Position numbers and translations under genes: made by a program. Shown in pieces: positions 32,612-41,694 of a stretch of DNA of 64,000 nucleotides; positions within the stretch are counted from its first letter, which is position 1; the number at the start of each line of letters is the position of its first letter. This DNA comes from Peribacillus deserti (GTDB lineage: Bacteria > Bacillota > Bacilli > Bacillales > DSM-1321), in NCBI RefSeq assembly GCF_016909175.1, contig NZ_JAFBFI010000005.1:1-64000 (forward strand), read 5' to 3'. The notes under the pieces are model-generated. The model ran no database searches. It saw only the letters and a list, made by a program, of their open reading frames with translations, and had not been told where the DNA came from.

Positions 32612-34258
32612 TTAATTTTGATTTGATAAAATCATTTCGTTTTTATTTTTGCCTTTTGGCGGTGCCTGCAAAAGAATTCGCTTCTCTTTCTGAACAAGCG
32701 ATCTTCCTTTTCCTGTTAACGCCTTGCCAATTGAAGCTAAAAGCATGATGATCCCCAAGATCAGGAGAATCGAGAATAGATCATGGTAGGCGCCGAGAAC
32801 AGCACCTTTTTGGGCATTAACAGCAATTGTATAAGAAGCCAGACTCTTGGCCTCTGTAAATGTATGCCCGCTGTTCATTAACTTCCTGACAAGAGCAGCC
32901 GTCTCGCTATACAGCTCGGGATCCAGCAAGGATGTTTTACCTCTTATATCTTCATAGTGCATTGCATTCATTCGAAGGACAAACCAGCCAAGCACAGGTG
33001 CGGCGACTGCCCCAATAAAGTTACGGATTGAATGAAGTGATGCTGAACGTGCTGTAGCTTGATGAATATCACCAGCAAGCGCGGTTCCCAGTGCTCCTGA
33101 GATCAGCACCATACTTACTCCGCCGCCGACACAGGCCATTTGAAAACTCAACATGCTTAAGTGTGCTTCAGGTCCGACCATTCTCCATTGGATACTTACT
33201 AAAATGATGGTTATAGATCCAATAATTCCGAGAATTCCTGCACCCAGCTTGTCGTATAGCAGCGTACAAATTAATGCAGATACTATAATTCCTATAAAGA
33301 ACCAAAAGTAGAAAATCGTTAGACTACCGAATGGCGGATCCATGATCGTCCGTAAAAATCCATTAATTCCAGCAATGGCTATGATAAGTGCCACATGTGC
33401 TGCCAATGCCATAATAGTTCCGGAAATAGGTTTTGCTGCCCATAAGGAACGTACAGGTATGAGCGGATTTTCTGCAGTAAAGTCAACTGCTACAAATATC
33501 ACTAATAATATGAAAGCAAGTGCAAGATAAGGCCAAACATGAATGGATGAAAATCCTTTTTCCTGAAGGTTAAACAACGGGAAAATAAGGACTATCAATA
33601 AGAGGGCGAATAAAAATACACCCTTTACATCAAACTTCAAACTCACTTTCTCCTCTGGCTTTTGCTGCGGCAAAACTGTATACCCCAGCCAAAAACAAAT
33701 AAGAGATGTGAGGATATTCAATAAGAATAACCAGCGCCATTCGGATGTGCTTAACGATAAGGAACCAAAAAATGCTCCCACTGCACTGGAACCAAAAAGA
33801 CCTCCAATGGCAAACAAAATGAAATAATTCCGTACTTTGTTTGGATAAGATCTAAGGCTAAGCGGCAATATGGTCAAGAACAAAACACCTGCTCCAATTC
33901 CCTGAATAGTCCTTCCTATTGTAAGGGTATATAAACCGAAACTGAATATATTTATGAGTGTTCCGCCTATGAAAATTCCGATAAAAGTAAGGTAAATCTT
34001 TCTTATACCAAACTTCATGGACAAAATACGTCCCAGCGGTACCCCAAGGGCAAAAGCAAGGTTGGATGCTATGGATGGAAGCAGCATGTCATGAGTGCTA
34101 AGTTTAAGCCCATTTTGAATAATCATTTGATTCAGGATATAAGATAAGTTTGTAAAATATTGCGGTCCAAATGAAAACAATGTCAAAATGGAGATTATTA
34201 TAAAATGGGGACCGCTCTGTTTGGCTTCCATAGCCGGATTAGTTGTAGACTGACTCAA
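32612..34258 (-). CDS. MFS drug exporter, DHA2/EmrB family (14 helices)
   Basis: A 548-residue membrane protein with about 14 hydrophobic segments. Helices 2-3 carry the loop GRILSMKFGIRKIYL and helix 4-5 the GRTIQGIGAGVLFL segment typical of DHA2 exporters. The central section (about 195-260) holds the two extra helices. It is the first gene of a two-gene operon with the EmrA-like adaptor. The promoter's -10 box lies inside a perfect palindrome, and a MarR-type regulator gene is immediately upstream on the same strand, so MarR repression is very likely. Confidence 0.9.
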   Translation of the reverse strand: MSQSTTNPAMEAKQSGPHFIIISILTLFSFGPQYFTNLSYILNQMIIQNGLKLSTHDMLLPSIASNLAFALGVPLGRILSMKFGIRKIYLTFIGIFIGGTLINIFSFGLYTLTIGRTIQGIGAGVLFLTILPLSLRSYPNKVRNYFILFAIGGLFGSSAVGAFFGSLSLSTSEWRWLFLLNILTSLICFWLGYTVLPQQKPEEKVSLKFDVKGVFLFALLLIVLIFPLFNLQEKGFSSIHVWPYLALAFILLVIFVAVDFTAENPLIPVRSLWAAKPISGTIMALAAHVALIIAIAGINGFLRTIMDPPFGSLTIFYFWFFIGIIVSALICTLLYDKLGAGILGIIGSITIILVSIQWRMVGPEAHLSMLSFQMACVGGGVSMVLISGALGTALAGDIHQATARSASLHSIRNFIGAVAAPVLGWFVLRMNAMHYEDIRGKTSLLDPELYSETAALVRKLMNSGHTFTEAKSLASYTIAVNAQKGAVLGAYHDLFSILLILGIIMLLASIGKALTGKGRSLVQKEKRILLQAPPKGKNKNEMILSNQN

Positions 34259-34358
34259 TATACCCTCTCCTTTCTTCTTTTACCGATCTTCCTTGTTAAG
34301 TTTAATTCCATTTTTCTGTAAAACTATAGAGATTCACTTTTAAGTTGCATTTAACAAA

Positions 34359-34390
34359 TTGTATTATACAACATACAAAAAATATAGCAA
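34359..34390 (-). promoter_or_regulatory. Promoter with overlapping MarR-type operator
   Basis: Minus-strand TTGCTA (34385-34390), 16 bases, TATAAT (34363-34368). The -10 box lies within TTGTATAATACAA (34359-34371), a perfect palindrome of the size and composition of MarR operators. Confidence 0.7.
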
Positions 34391-34503
34391 TAGAGTTTCT
34401 TTTTTTCTAACTTTTAAAAATTCGTCATTTCCTTTACATTTTACTAGCAGCATAAGTGACTATTCTCTGTATGTATGATCAAGAACTGTTTTTTTAACAC
34501 ATA

Positions 34504-34534
34504 AAAATCCGGTAAACTCAGAAGAGTTTACCGG
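34504..34534 (-). terminator. Terminator hairpin 2 downstream of the MarR gene
   Basis: CCGGTAAACTC and GAGTTTACCGG form a perfect 11-base stem with a GAAG-type loop and ATTTTTAT on the minus strand. With the hairpin at 34602 it separates the MarR gene from the exporter operon. Confidence 0.85.
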
Positions 34535-34601
34535 CACATTCAGCCTACAAATATATGTTTTCTCACCACTTCAACGGTGAAGGGTTGTTTTCTGACTCCC
34601 C

Positions 34602-34639
34602 AAAAAGGGTGCCCCGCCTATGTTTGCGGGATACCCTTT
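34602..34639 (-). terminator. Terminator hairpin 1 downstream of the MarR gene
   Basis: AAAGGGTATCCCGC pairs with GCGGGGCACCCTTT (minus strand, small internal loop) followed by TT-rich sequence, right after the MarR stop codon. Confidence 0.85.
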
Positions 34640-34657
34640 CCTTATATATCGCCTGTA

Positions 34658-35086
34658 TTATTTTCTCCAGCTTTTAAAATCCTTGTTTAGGCGGGATAAA
34701 TTTTCTTCCAATAAGCGGAGCTCTTCATCAGTCCAATTTTTAAGAATTTCTGAATAAACATCGTGGCGGGCTATTTGGACTTTTTCAAGTATCCCTTTAC
34801 CTTTTGGTGTTATTTCAATCAAACTGATCCGGCCATTCTGCGGATCAGGATAGCGGCGGATCAGTTCTTTCGTTTCCAGGACAGCTACCTGCCTGCTGGC
34901 CGTAGAAAGATTAAGCTTTAATTGGTCAGCAAGCATATTAATCGCAGTTGCTCCGTTTTCATTCAATTCACTCAGCACTAAATATTCGGAACGATCCAGG
35001 CTCCCTAATCGAGGGCTATGGGCGGTTGTAAGCCGTACCAGCATCGCGATGTCGTACTCTATCAGCCGGATGGAGTCTTTATGCAT
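34658..35086 (-). CDS. MarR-family transcriptional regulator
   Basis: A 142-residue winged-helix protein. The recognition region is MLADQLKLNLSTASRQVAVLETKELIRRYPDPQNGR, with the DxRxxxxxLT-like wing (PQNGRISLIEIT). It starts at ATG 35086 after AAGAGGAGAGC. It is upstream of the DHA2/EmrA exporter genes on the same strand, with tandem terminators between, so it is transcribed separately and most likely represses them through the palindrome at 34359. Confidence 0.9.
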   Translation of the reverse strand: MHKDSIRLIEYDIAMLVRLTTAHSPRLGSLDRSEYLVLSELNENGATAINMLADQLKLNLSTASRQVAVLETKELIRRYPDPQNGRISLIEITPKGKGILEKVQIARHDVYSEILKNWTDEELRLLEENLSRLNKDFKSWRK

Positions 35087-35211
35087 AGATAGCTCTCCTC
35101 TTTTTCAATTTTGTAATGACTATGTAGTTTCTAGTTTCCTTTAATATGTATAAGCTGCACTTTCAGTTTCCCTTTATAAAAGCGTAGTTGAGATTACAAA
35201 AGTATATATAA

Positions 35212-35239
35212 ATTATAACGAACTTTATTGATAAAACAA
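35212..35239 (-). promoter_or_regulatory. Promoter of the MarR gene
   Basis: Minus-strand TTGTTT (35234-35239), 16 bases, TATAAT (35212-35217), about 125 bases upstream of the start. The 35087-35322 gap has no gene. Confidence 0.55.
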
Positions 35240-35322
35240 TCTGTGGTTCCTCTTGTTCACTTCAGGCCACATCTGCTCGGCCTAGCCAGAAAAAAGATCC
35301 AATGGAAATGATACAACAAAAG

Positions 35323-35350
35323 AAAGCCCCTTGCAGACAAGGAGCCATTT
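35323..35350 (-). terminator. Terminator of the 35372 gene
   Basis: Minus-strand GGCTCCTTG and CAAGGGGCTTTCTTTT form a stem of eight or nine pairs with a 4-base loop and a T-rich tail. Confidence 0.8.
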
Positions 35351-35371
35351 TTACTAAGAGTTTGATTGATA

Positions 35372-35602
35372 TTAAAGTACAATAAGTATCAAAAAAATAA
35401 AAACGGATAAACCAATATAGCTCATTCCGGAATATTCAGCAGACAAACTCGCTAAATGTGAATGTAAGGCCGTGCCGCCAAGCACAAGATCCAGCCCGAT
35501 TACGCCTACAATAACAGGAATGGCATAATAGGATTTCTTTCTAATGAGGAAGATTGCACCCAGGATTCCGATTACATAAACTATCCCAATTAAATAAATC
35601 AT
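35372..35602 (-). CDS. Small membrane protein, unknown
   Basis: A 76-residue protein with three hydrophobic segments (MIYLIGIVYVIGILGAIFLI, YYAIPVIVGVIGLDLVLGG, YIGLSVFIFLILIVL). I use the second ATG (35602), which has AGGGAGAG at suitable spacing; the first ATG is only two codons upstream. Family not recognised. It has its own terminator. Confidence 0.65.
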   Translation of the reverse strand: MIYLIGIVYVIGILGAIFLIRKKSYYAIPVIVGVIGLDLVLGGTALHSHLASLSAEYSGMSYIGLSVFIFLILIVL

Positions 35603-35774
35603 GTACATCTCTCCCTTTTTATAAAATGGATTGCAAAATCAACTAACACAAAGGTATTCGTTATCGAGTTTTATAATAACGCAAAAAAAGATAATTCACC
35701 ATAAAAATATTTTATTAATTTAATATTAATGTTATTAACCTTTTAAAAAATTTTTTCTCCCTAAGAAGATAAAT

Positions 35775-35801
35775 ACCCCTTTTATATAACGAAAAGGGGT
35801 G
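35775..35801. terminator. Hairpin terminator between small genes
   Basis: ACCCCTTTT and AAAAGGGGT form a perfect 9-base stem. It follows the 58-residue gene on the minus strand; a T-run is better on the plus side (GTCATTTTTCTTT). Confidence 0.65.
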
Positions 35802-35863
35802 TCATTTTTCTTTCATTGTTTACTGGCAACTGATTACCGTTTAATCAGGACCTTATTTTTTCC

Positions 35864-36040
35864 TTAGTTTATTAGCTTTACTACTATTCTTACTAAATGA
35901 ACAATTCCCAGGATGATATATTCGAATAATTCTAGAACAACATCAAATATATAAAAACCCCATTCTGACTCTCCATTTTTACGCCTTTTTCTTCTCTCTT
36001 CCCGTTTTATTAAACGTACTGACTTTTTCCCCACGCTCAT
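35864..36040 (-). CDS. Small basic/amphipathic protein, 58 residues
   Basis: The minus-strand frame from ATG 36040 to TAA 35864 has GAAAGAGTGA before the start. It encodes a strongly basic N-terminus (VRLIKREERRKRRKNGESE) followed by a hydrophobic, probably membrane-associated C-terminal half (FYIFDVVLELFEYIILGIVH, VRIVVKLIN). It lies 70 bases after the SpoIIM-like gene on the same strand and is probably co-transcribed. It looks like the short basic-plus-membrane proteins of unknown function common in Bacillus. Confidence 0.65.
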   Translation of the reverse strand: MSVGKKSVRLIKREERRKRRKNGESEWGFYIFDVVLELFEYIILGIVHLVRIVVKLIN

Positions 36041-36110
36041 TCACTCTTTCGTCAGGTTATTTTGAGCCTTTTCCTTCGGTGATACTTGCCATACCGTACT
36101 ATTCCTTTTT

Positions 36111-36731
36111 CTAAAGAGTTCTCACTAATACTTTTGTTATAAAAGCCTCTATAAATGCTGCACCCAGCAATAATGGAATGACAACCTTCCCAAATATTTT
36201 GGCAGCACTTATAAATAGATCTGTAAGCAATATTTCCGTTCTTCGTTTAAAGATTTTTCGAACTAAACTTAAGCAGATGTAAGAACCTATAGATGCAGAG
36301 AGTATTAGTGCCGGCACTTCAAAAATGGCATGAGGGAGAAGCCCTAAGAGAATCAGTTTTAATAGGGAGATTCCTTTAATGGTTTTGCTGCATAGCAATA
36401 AACCAATAACTGTTCCATTTAATAAAATATTAAGATAAGGCAGGAACAAAAATGGAATACAGCCTATGGCCATTAACATCAAACAAGCTTTTAGATTATT
36501 TAATAGCAGGGTTATAAAAAGAGTGGAACTATCTGTGTGTACGCTGATGCCCTGCTGGTCTAACCGCGTTCTAAATCCTACTAATAGAGTATCAATATAT
36601 TGCGGCACTGAGTTAAAAATAATATAAGATATAATTGCTGATAAAAAAAATAAACAACCTAATGTAATAAAATGAGTCTTATACTTTTTTAATTGTTCTT
36701 GCAGAATTTCTCGATTGTACATGTAATTCAT
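36111..36731 (-). CDS. SpoIIM/DUF95-family membrane protein
   Basis: A 206-residue integral membrane protein with five or so hydrophobic helices and the family spacing: an N-terminal helix after KYKTHFITLGCLFF, a polar extracytoplasmic segment (about 45-85), then FITLLLNNLKACLMLMAIGCIPF, NGTVIGLLL and the conserved LLGLLPHAIFEVPALILSASIG. SpoIIM takes part in septal peptidoglycan hydrolysis during engulfment; paralogs with other roles exist and this one is not in the spoIIM context. The start is ATG 36731, with GGAGTG at 8 bases. Confidence 0.8.
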   Translation of the reverse strand: MNYMYNREILQEQLKKYKTHFITLGCLFFLSAIISYIIFNSVPQYIDTLLVGFRTRLDQQGISVHTDSSTLFITLLLNNLKACLMLMAIGCIPFLFLPYLNILLNGTVIGLLLCSKTIKGISLLKLILLGLLPHAIFEVPALILSASIGSYICLSLVRKIFKRRTEILLTDLFISAAKIFGKVVIPLLLGAAFIEAFITKVLVRTL

Positions 36732-37352
36732 TATTGTTACACTCCGTGACAAATTATCTCAGTCTTCGATTCCTAAGGTTTTTCCACACCGCGCAACTAG
36801 AGGTCTTTTAAAGTGTGCTTCCACCGATGCAAGATAGCGTAAACTACTTCGAACACTGTGAATTAAAACTGTTATGATCAGCATAAGTCATAGATGCCAG
36901 CATTTCTTCAGCGAAAACAGCATAATTTTAAAGATTTAGCTTAATAAGCCTTTTTTAAGAAGTTTTTTTGACTCTTGAAAGGTCTTCAAACGATAACTAT
37001 ATCCTTTGAGAATCAAAATTTGTACATTTTAACTAATTGTGTTAATTCCTCCAACCCGGCTGCTATACTAGTTTCCTATCATTCATTTTTGACACATAAT
37101 CCCGCCCTTTTTACTTATAAATTTACCCATTAGTTTGCTTGGAAACTTAGCGGACTCAAACTTCTACAGGCAGCCTTTGGTAGCACACTCTAGGATGCAG
37201 TTCCCACAATTAAATTGCAAACCCCTGCTTTTATATGATTCTATCATAACAACTATACTAATTTTTTACATCTTTTCAAATTTTTTCTTTAATGCTCTAA
37301 TACAGTTCAGAATATATTCGATCACCCTGACTCAGCCTTTACCTCCAAACCG
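36732..37352. other. Long intergenic region before the mannanase terminator
   Basis: About 620 bases of AT-rich sequence with no open frame that has a plausible ribosome binding site. I see no RNA gene, repeat or promoter I can defend. Confidence 0.4.
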
Positions 37353-37388
37353 AAAAACCGCAGCTTCCTTATGGGTCAACTGCGGTTG
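37353..37388 (-). terminator. Terminator of the mannanase gene
   Basis: AACCGCAG and CTGCGGTT form a perfect 8-base stem, followed on the minus strand by TTTTTC, just after the stop codon. Confidence 0.85.
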
Positions 37389-37399
37389 TGTATAGACCT

Positions 37400-40300
37400 T
37401 TATTTATTTGATAATGCTATATCGTCTACATAAACAGAGGCGTTTCCACTGCCACTTACAGGTTCAATTTTAATGCCGATTGATTTGACGCTATCGAGCC
37501 CCCATGAAGAATCCAGCGGTAATACTATTGTCTTAAATCCGCTGGAATCTACTGAAACCACCCCACTGTCATGCCAATTCCAATTGCTGCCTGTCTTAAT
37601 ATATAAGCGGACATTTGCTGTTCCGGAAGACAATTTTACCTGCGCACTGATTGAATCTGCTGCAGAAAGATCGGCAGCCTGTACCTTTGTAAGTTCAAAG
37701 CCCGCTGTCTTCGATAAGTCGAATGTACTTTGAAGGGAGGATGTTCCTTTTGCGGCTTCTGTTAAAGAGATTGCTGGCACAGAGGCCCCCGCCTGATTTT
37801 GCTCGACTGCCCACCCTTGTATATCTGATTCAAAGTCATATAAAGTTCCAATAGGTTCCGGCGAACTTCCAGGTCCTGTTCCGCCGTTAGGGACGCCTCC
37901 CGTACCATCGTTAATTGCCTTGATGTCATCAAGATATAGCGTGCTGCTTAGCGCTGCTCCATTAACTGCATTTACGTATACAGAAAAATCCTGCACATTT
38001 TTCAGTGTGACTTTGTTCAGCTTCTTGCCTGCATTGGCAATATCCCATGGAGCCACGGTAAATTGGTTAAAAGGAATCTCTACCCAGCCAGGTGCAGTTC
38101 CTGCCAGGGATGGATAGGCTTCATAAGATACGCCGTCTACCTTAAGCTGGACAACCATTTTTTGATTCTTCCCATCCGGCACGAGCCAGAACTTCAGCTT
38201 ATTAAATCCGGACCAGTCCACACCACCCAGTGATTTAGTTATACCGGCGTAACCAGAACCAGCAAGTGTATAGTCTATTTTCATGGCGTATGTGCCGCTG
38301 CTTTTGTTTGTACCTGTCAGAGAGACAGATGCTGCATCTCCTCCTGCATGAACGAACTTCGCTGCAAGAGCAGCACTATCGCCTTGGTAAGATTCAAAAT
38401 CGTCGACAAGTGACGGATCCGAAGCTGCTTCTGCATACGTGCTGAGCAATTCAATATTATCTGCGTACAGGGCTCCATCCAGTGTCAGTCCGCTTCCTAC
38501 AAGTGAGAGCGCAAGACTCTCTGCCGCCTCCGACTTTGTTGAATCGTTCAGGTCTATTGTTACTGGATATTTAAAGTATTCCATACCATCTATTGACACT
38601 TTCTCCAGGCCAGAAAGCTTTTGTTCCGTAGCTGCCATCCCGTATTTCGTGTCCCAATCCGGCGGCAGCATAACGATTCCTCTGATTGACGCATTAGCGT
38701 TACTGCCTGCATTAGAAGGGATCAGTACGTCCATTTTCACCCGCTTCACTGCATCAAGGTAAACCTCCTGTGCTGCTTTCGGCAGTTCCAGCTTTATCTC
38801 CTGCCAGGTATCAGCCTGATTTAGTCCGGTAACATTGATTTTAAGCTTACCATCTCCATTTAATACAGCATGTTCAAAGGTAGTTTTTATGCTTTCAGGA
38901 TACGTACCGTTATTTTGTACATCCGTAATTCCAGAGTCAAATGTATATTTTTTCATTGAGATTTCAGGAACTTTTACAAACACTTTTACCGTTTGTTCCT
39001 GGACACTATGATCCCTGAAAAAGGTTTTAACAGTAATATTAGCCGATTTTCCGTTAAATTCTCCTCCTGGCGCCCAATCTGCGGAATAGAACCCGTCAGT
39101 ATCCAGCTTCATCGGTACTTCTGTATGGGATCCTTCAACTGAATAAACAACTTTCGAAGGTTTCTCGTTTAAAACCCTGGTTCTTATTTTGGTAACAGGA
39201 TTTGTAACTGTAGAGTTGGCAGTTGGTGAAGCAATGTGCATGAACGGCGTTTCATGGGCTGCTTTCGCTTTATACTTGTATACTCCTTCCACTTCATCAA
39301 GGAATGAAGTATAAGGGTCTTTGTAATAATTAATAAAGTCAGGAAGCAGTTCATGATCGCCCAATCCATTAGGTGCATCGTTATACGGAACGAATAAATT
39401 GCCATTTAATGCAAAGTTCGCCCAAGTCTGCATATACGAGATACGTCTGGCATCCGGGTCAGCTTTGATCGCATTCATCATTCTTGTAAACCATTGTAAA
39501 TCCCCATTGCCTGTAGTCTTCATACCTTGCGGACTATATCCGAATTCAGAAAAAGTAGCGATTTTACCTTTCCGGTCAGCTAGCTTTGAAATCATGCCCA
39601 GATCACTGACAAGGTTTTTCAAAAACTGCTCGGACCCCGGATTGGACTGGTTATCATATTGATCCATACCCAGAATGTCCACATATTCGTCGCCGGGATA
39701 TGTCGTCAGATAGCTGTCCTCGCTGCCTCCAAAGGTTCCATTTGGCGAATAAACATAAAGGAAATTATGTACGCCCTTTCTATCCCGAAGGTATTCAACC
39801 GTATATCTGTAAATTTCAACATACTGGCTGGTCGTGGTCGTTTTTGCACCCCACCAGAACCATCCCCCATTTTGTTCATGGAACGGGCGGAACAGAACAG
39901 GAATTAAGTCTCCCTTATCATCTTTCAAATTTTTTGCGAATAATGCAATGTTATCAAGAAATGCATTGAATTCATCATTTTTATCACCGCCAGGCAGAAT
40001 ATGCTCTACCACCGAGCCAGCTGTATCATTAAAGCTTCCACCGGTAACGAAGTTGGGAAAATGTGTACTCAGTGCCAGTATACCGCCCATATCGTGAGCT
40101 TCTTTCATGGACGCAGCAAGATTTTCCCGGCTTTTCTCTGCATCATTTGGAACGCCCGGCTTCTCTTTCCCCTCAAGACTTAACGTATCCCATCCAAACA
40201 AGGCTGGAAAGTCTCCGACCGAATTCTTCACATCTGACTCCGGTTTTCCTGAACCTGTAAGAGTCAGTCCTTCATCCGTTGTGTGCTGATGGCCAAAAAG

Positions 40301-40522
40301 CACATGCTTTCCCCTTACATCATTAAGATAGGCAAACAAAGACTTTGTTTTATTCGTGGCTTTAGCATCTACAAAATTTACCGTCCGATTTTTCTTCACA
40401 GCCTCGTGTGCTTTGGAAGATGCGGCTGATGACAGCGATGCTTGTACATTTATAGATGGAAGTATAGATAATACCAGGGATGAAGCCATAACTGAACTGA
40501 TAAGAACCTTTGATTTCTTCAT
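37400..40522 (-). CDS. Secreted modular beta-mannanase, GH26 with CBM modules
   Basis: A large exported enzyme of about 1040 residues. The signal peptide (KKSKVLISSVMASSLVLSI) ends at VQAS (about residue 29). The GH26 barrel (about 45-400) shows GKHVLFGHQH, the acid/base Glu in FRPFHEQNG and the nucleophile in TFSEFGYSP. After it come an Ig-like or CBM27-type segment (about 425-530), further carbohydrate-binding beta-sandwich domains (about 530-720, and 720-880 starting at LVDDFESYQGD), a Gly/Pro linker (GTGGVPNGGTGPGSSPEP) and a final CBM (LYDFESDIQGW to the C-terminus). It lacks an LPXTG or SLH anchor, so it is released. It cuts mannan or galactomannan. The start is ATG 40522 after AGAGGTTG. 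A cre site is upstream. Confidence 0.93.
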   Translation of the reverse strand: MKKSKVLISSVMASSLVLSILPSINVQASLSSAASSKAHEAVKKNRTVNFVDAKATNKTKSLFAYLNDVRGKHVLFGHQHTTDEGLTLTGSGKPESDVKNSVGDFPALFGWDTLSLEGKEKPGVPNDAEKSRENLAASMKEAHDMGGILALSTHFPNFVTGGSFNDTAGSVVEHILPGGDKNDEFNAFLDNIALFAKNLKDDKGDLIPVLFRPFHEQNGGWFWWGAKTTTTSQYVEIYRYTVEYLRDRKGVHNFLYVYSPNGTFGGSEDSYLTTYPGDEYVDILGMDQYDNQSNPGSEQFLKNLVSDLGMISKLADRKGKIATFSEFGYSPQGMKTTGNGDLQWFTRMMNAIKADPDARRISYMQTWANFALNGNLFVPYNDAPNGLGDHELLPDFINYYKDPYTSFLDEVEGVYKYKAKAAHETPFMHIASPTANSTVTNPVTKIRTRVLNEKPSKVVYSVEGSHTEVPMKLDTDGFYSADWAPGGEFNGKSANITVKTFFRDHSVQEQTVKVFVKVPEISMKKYTFDSGITDVQNNGTYPESIKTTFEHAVLNGDGKLKINVTGLNQADTWQEIKLELPKAAQEVYLDAVKRVKMDVLIPSNAGSNANASIRGIVMLPPDWDTKYGMAATEQKLSGLEKVSIDGMEYFKYPVTIDLNDSTKSEAAESLALSLVGSGLTLDGALYADNIELLSTYAEAASDPSLVDDFESYQGDSAALAAKFVHAGGDAASVSLTGTNKSSGTYAMKIDYTLAGSGYAGITKSLGGVDWSGFNKLKFWLVPDGKNQKMVVQLKVDGVSYEAYPSLAGTAPGWVEIPFNQFTVAPWDIANAGKKLNKVTLKNVQDFSVYVNAVNGAALSSTLYLDDIKAINDGTGGVPNGGTGPGSSPEPIGTLYDFESDIQGWAVEQNQAGASVPAISLTEAAKGTSSLQSTFDLSKTAGFELTKVQAADLSAADSISAQVKLSSGTANVRLYIKTGSNWNWHDSGVVSVDSSGFKTIVLPLDSSWGLDSVKSIGIKIEPVSGSGNASVYVDDIALSNK

Positions 40523-40555
40523 ATGCAACCTCTTTTCTAGGTTTTTAAAGATAAA

Positions 40556-40574
40556 TTAACTTACCGTTAACTTA
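40556..40574. promoter_or_regulatory. Direct repeat TTAACTTA (mannanase leader)
   Basis: Two TTAACTTA octamers start 11 bases apart (40556 and 40567), i.e. on the same helix face, between the mannanase start codon and its cre site. They match the longer palindrome found at 40694 and in the 60578-60803 region. Confidence 0.4.
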
Positions 40575-40612
40575 GTTTCCTATATTCCTTCCACCCTCCA
40601 GTTCTATTATTT

Positions 40613-40628
40613 TTTAAGCGCTTACAAT
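40613..40628. promoter_or_regulatory. cre site of the mannanase gene
   Basis: Minus-strand TGTAAGCGCTTAAA agrees with the cre consensus at nearly all positions. A TATAAT (40633-40638 region) is just upstream, so the cre would lie around the transcription start. Confidence 0.7.
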
Positions 40629-40693
40629 ATTCTTATTATAAACTGTTTAACTATTAAATTTCATCAAATACCTACTCCTGCTTTAGTACTATT

Positions 40694-40702
40694 TTAACTT
40701 AA
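40694..40702. promoter_or_regulatory. TTAACTTAA site in the mannanase-rluF intergenic region
   Basis: A 9-base near-palindrome TTAACTTAA, identical in form to three sites between the sugar ABC transporter and the alpha-galactosidase. It is a candidate operator of a mannan-utilisation regulator. Confidence 0.35.
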
Positions 40703-40842
40703 TTTATAGATTTAATTAACTAATAAACTTCACTCATTAAAGTTAAATACTAATTTGTTTTGCCTTTAAGTTTATGGTGTAATCTAAAGATTGTTATTAT
40801 ATAATAAAACATTTAAACGATATTAAAGGAAGCGGGTTTGAA

Positions 40843-41532
40843 GTGAGAATTCAGAAGTATATGAGTGAGATAGGATATTATTCTAGGAATGAAACAGATA
40901 GATTAATTAAAAATCATAGAATTTTGGTAAATGGGATAATCTGTGAACATAATACTCTTATAAATCCAGGTGACATTGTATTAATAGATAATAAGCCCTT
41001 GCCTGATAGAGAGAGTCCTGTGTATATAGCGCTTAACAAACCAGTCGGAGTAACCTGTACGGCTGCAAAGGAAGTTTCAAACAATATCATTGATTTCGTA
41101 AACTACCCTACACGTATTTTCCCAGTTGGAAGGTTAGATAAAGCCTCAGAAGGATTAATTCTTATGACAAATAATGGTGATATCGTAAATAAGATCCTGC
41201 GTTCTGAGAATGGCCATGAAAAGGAATACCTGGTGACAGTAGACAGGCCTGTTACACAGGGGTTTATCCAAAGGATGGCAAATGGGGTTGAAATTCTGGG
41301 AGTGACAACCAAGACATGTGAAGTTACCCATATCAACGAATACAAGTTTCGAATTATTCTAAAACAAGGACTTAACCGTCAAATTCGCAGGATGGCTAAG
41401 GCACTAGGGTACAAAGTAGTAAGGCTAGAGCGTGTCCGAATTATGAATATCGTGCTCGATGGACTTGATAAAGGCGATTGGAGAGAGCTTTCTAAAGGAG
41501 AACTTGAGGATTTGTTTTCACAACTAAATTAG
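40843..41532 (+). CDS. rluF: 23S rRNA pseudouridine synthase, RluF-type (RsuA/RluB/E/F family)
   Basis: A 229-residue enzyme. An N-terminal S4 RNA-binding domain (about 1-55: RIQKYMSEIGYYSRNETDRLI) is followed by the catalytic domain with FPVGRLDKASEGLILMTNNG; the Asp of GRLD is the catalytic residue. QGLNRQIRRMAKALGY near residue 175 is the family's second signature. By similarity it modifies U2604 of 23S rRNA; YjbO-like is an alternative. The frame begins at GTG 40843 with AAAGGAAGCGGG upstream. It is unrelated in function to its carbohydrate neighbours. Confidence 0.88.
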   Translation: MRIQKYMSEIGYYSRNETDRLIKNHRILVNGIICEHNTLINPGDIVLIDNKPLPDRESPVYIALNKPVGVTCTAAKEVSNNIIDFVNYPTRIFPVGRLDKASEGLILMTNNGDIVNKILRSENGHEKEYLVTVDRPVTQGFIQRMANGVEILGVTTKTCEVTHINEYKFRIILKQGLNRQIRRMAKALGYKVVRLERVRIMNIVLDGLDKGDWRELSKGELEDLFSQLN

Positions 41533-41633
41533 TTTTGCTTAAGGCATTGTGTGTTTCTCCTTCATATCAAGTATTAGGTATAAATAATTGCCGAGCTTAC
41601 ACTTGCCAGCGGCGGTCATTTAAATAAATTAAA

Positions 41634-41662
41634 TAAACGACTTCCACATGGAAGCCGTTTTA
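41634..41662. terminator. Bidirectional terminator between rluF and the aldo-keto reductase
   Basis: AAACGACTTCC and GGAAGCCGTTTT pair around ACAT, with A- and T-runs at both ends, between converging genes. Confidence 0.8.
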
Positions 41663-41694
41663 CATTGAATTAGACGCAGCCCTGCTGCTCTCTA

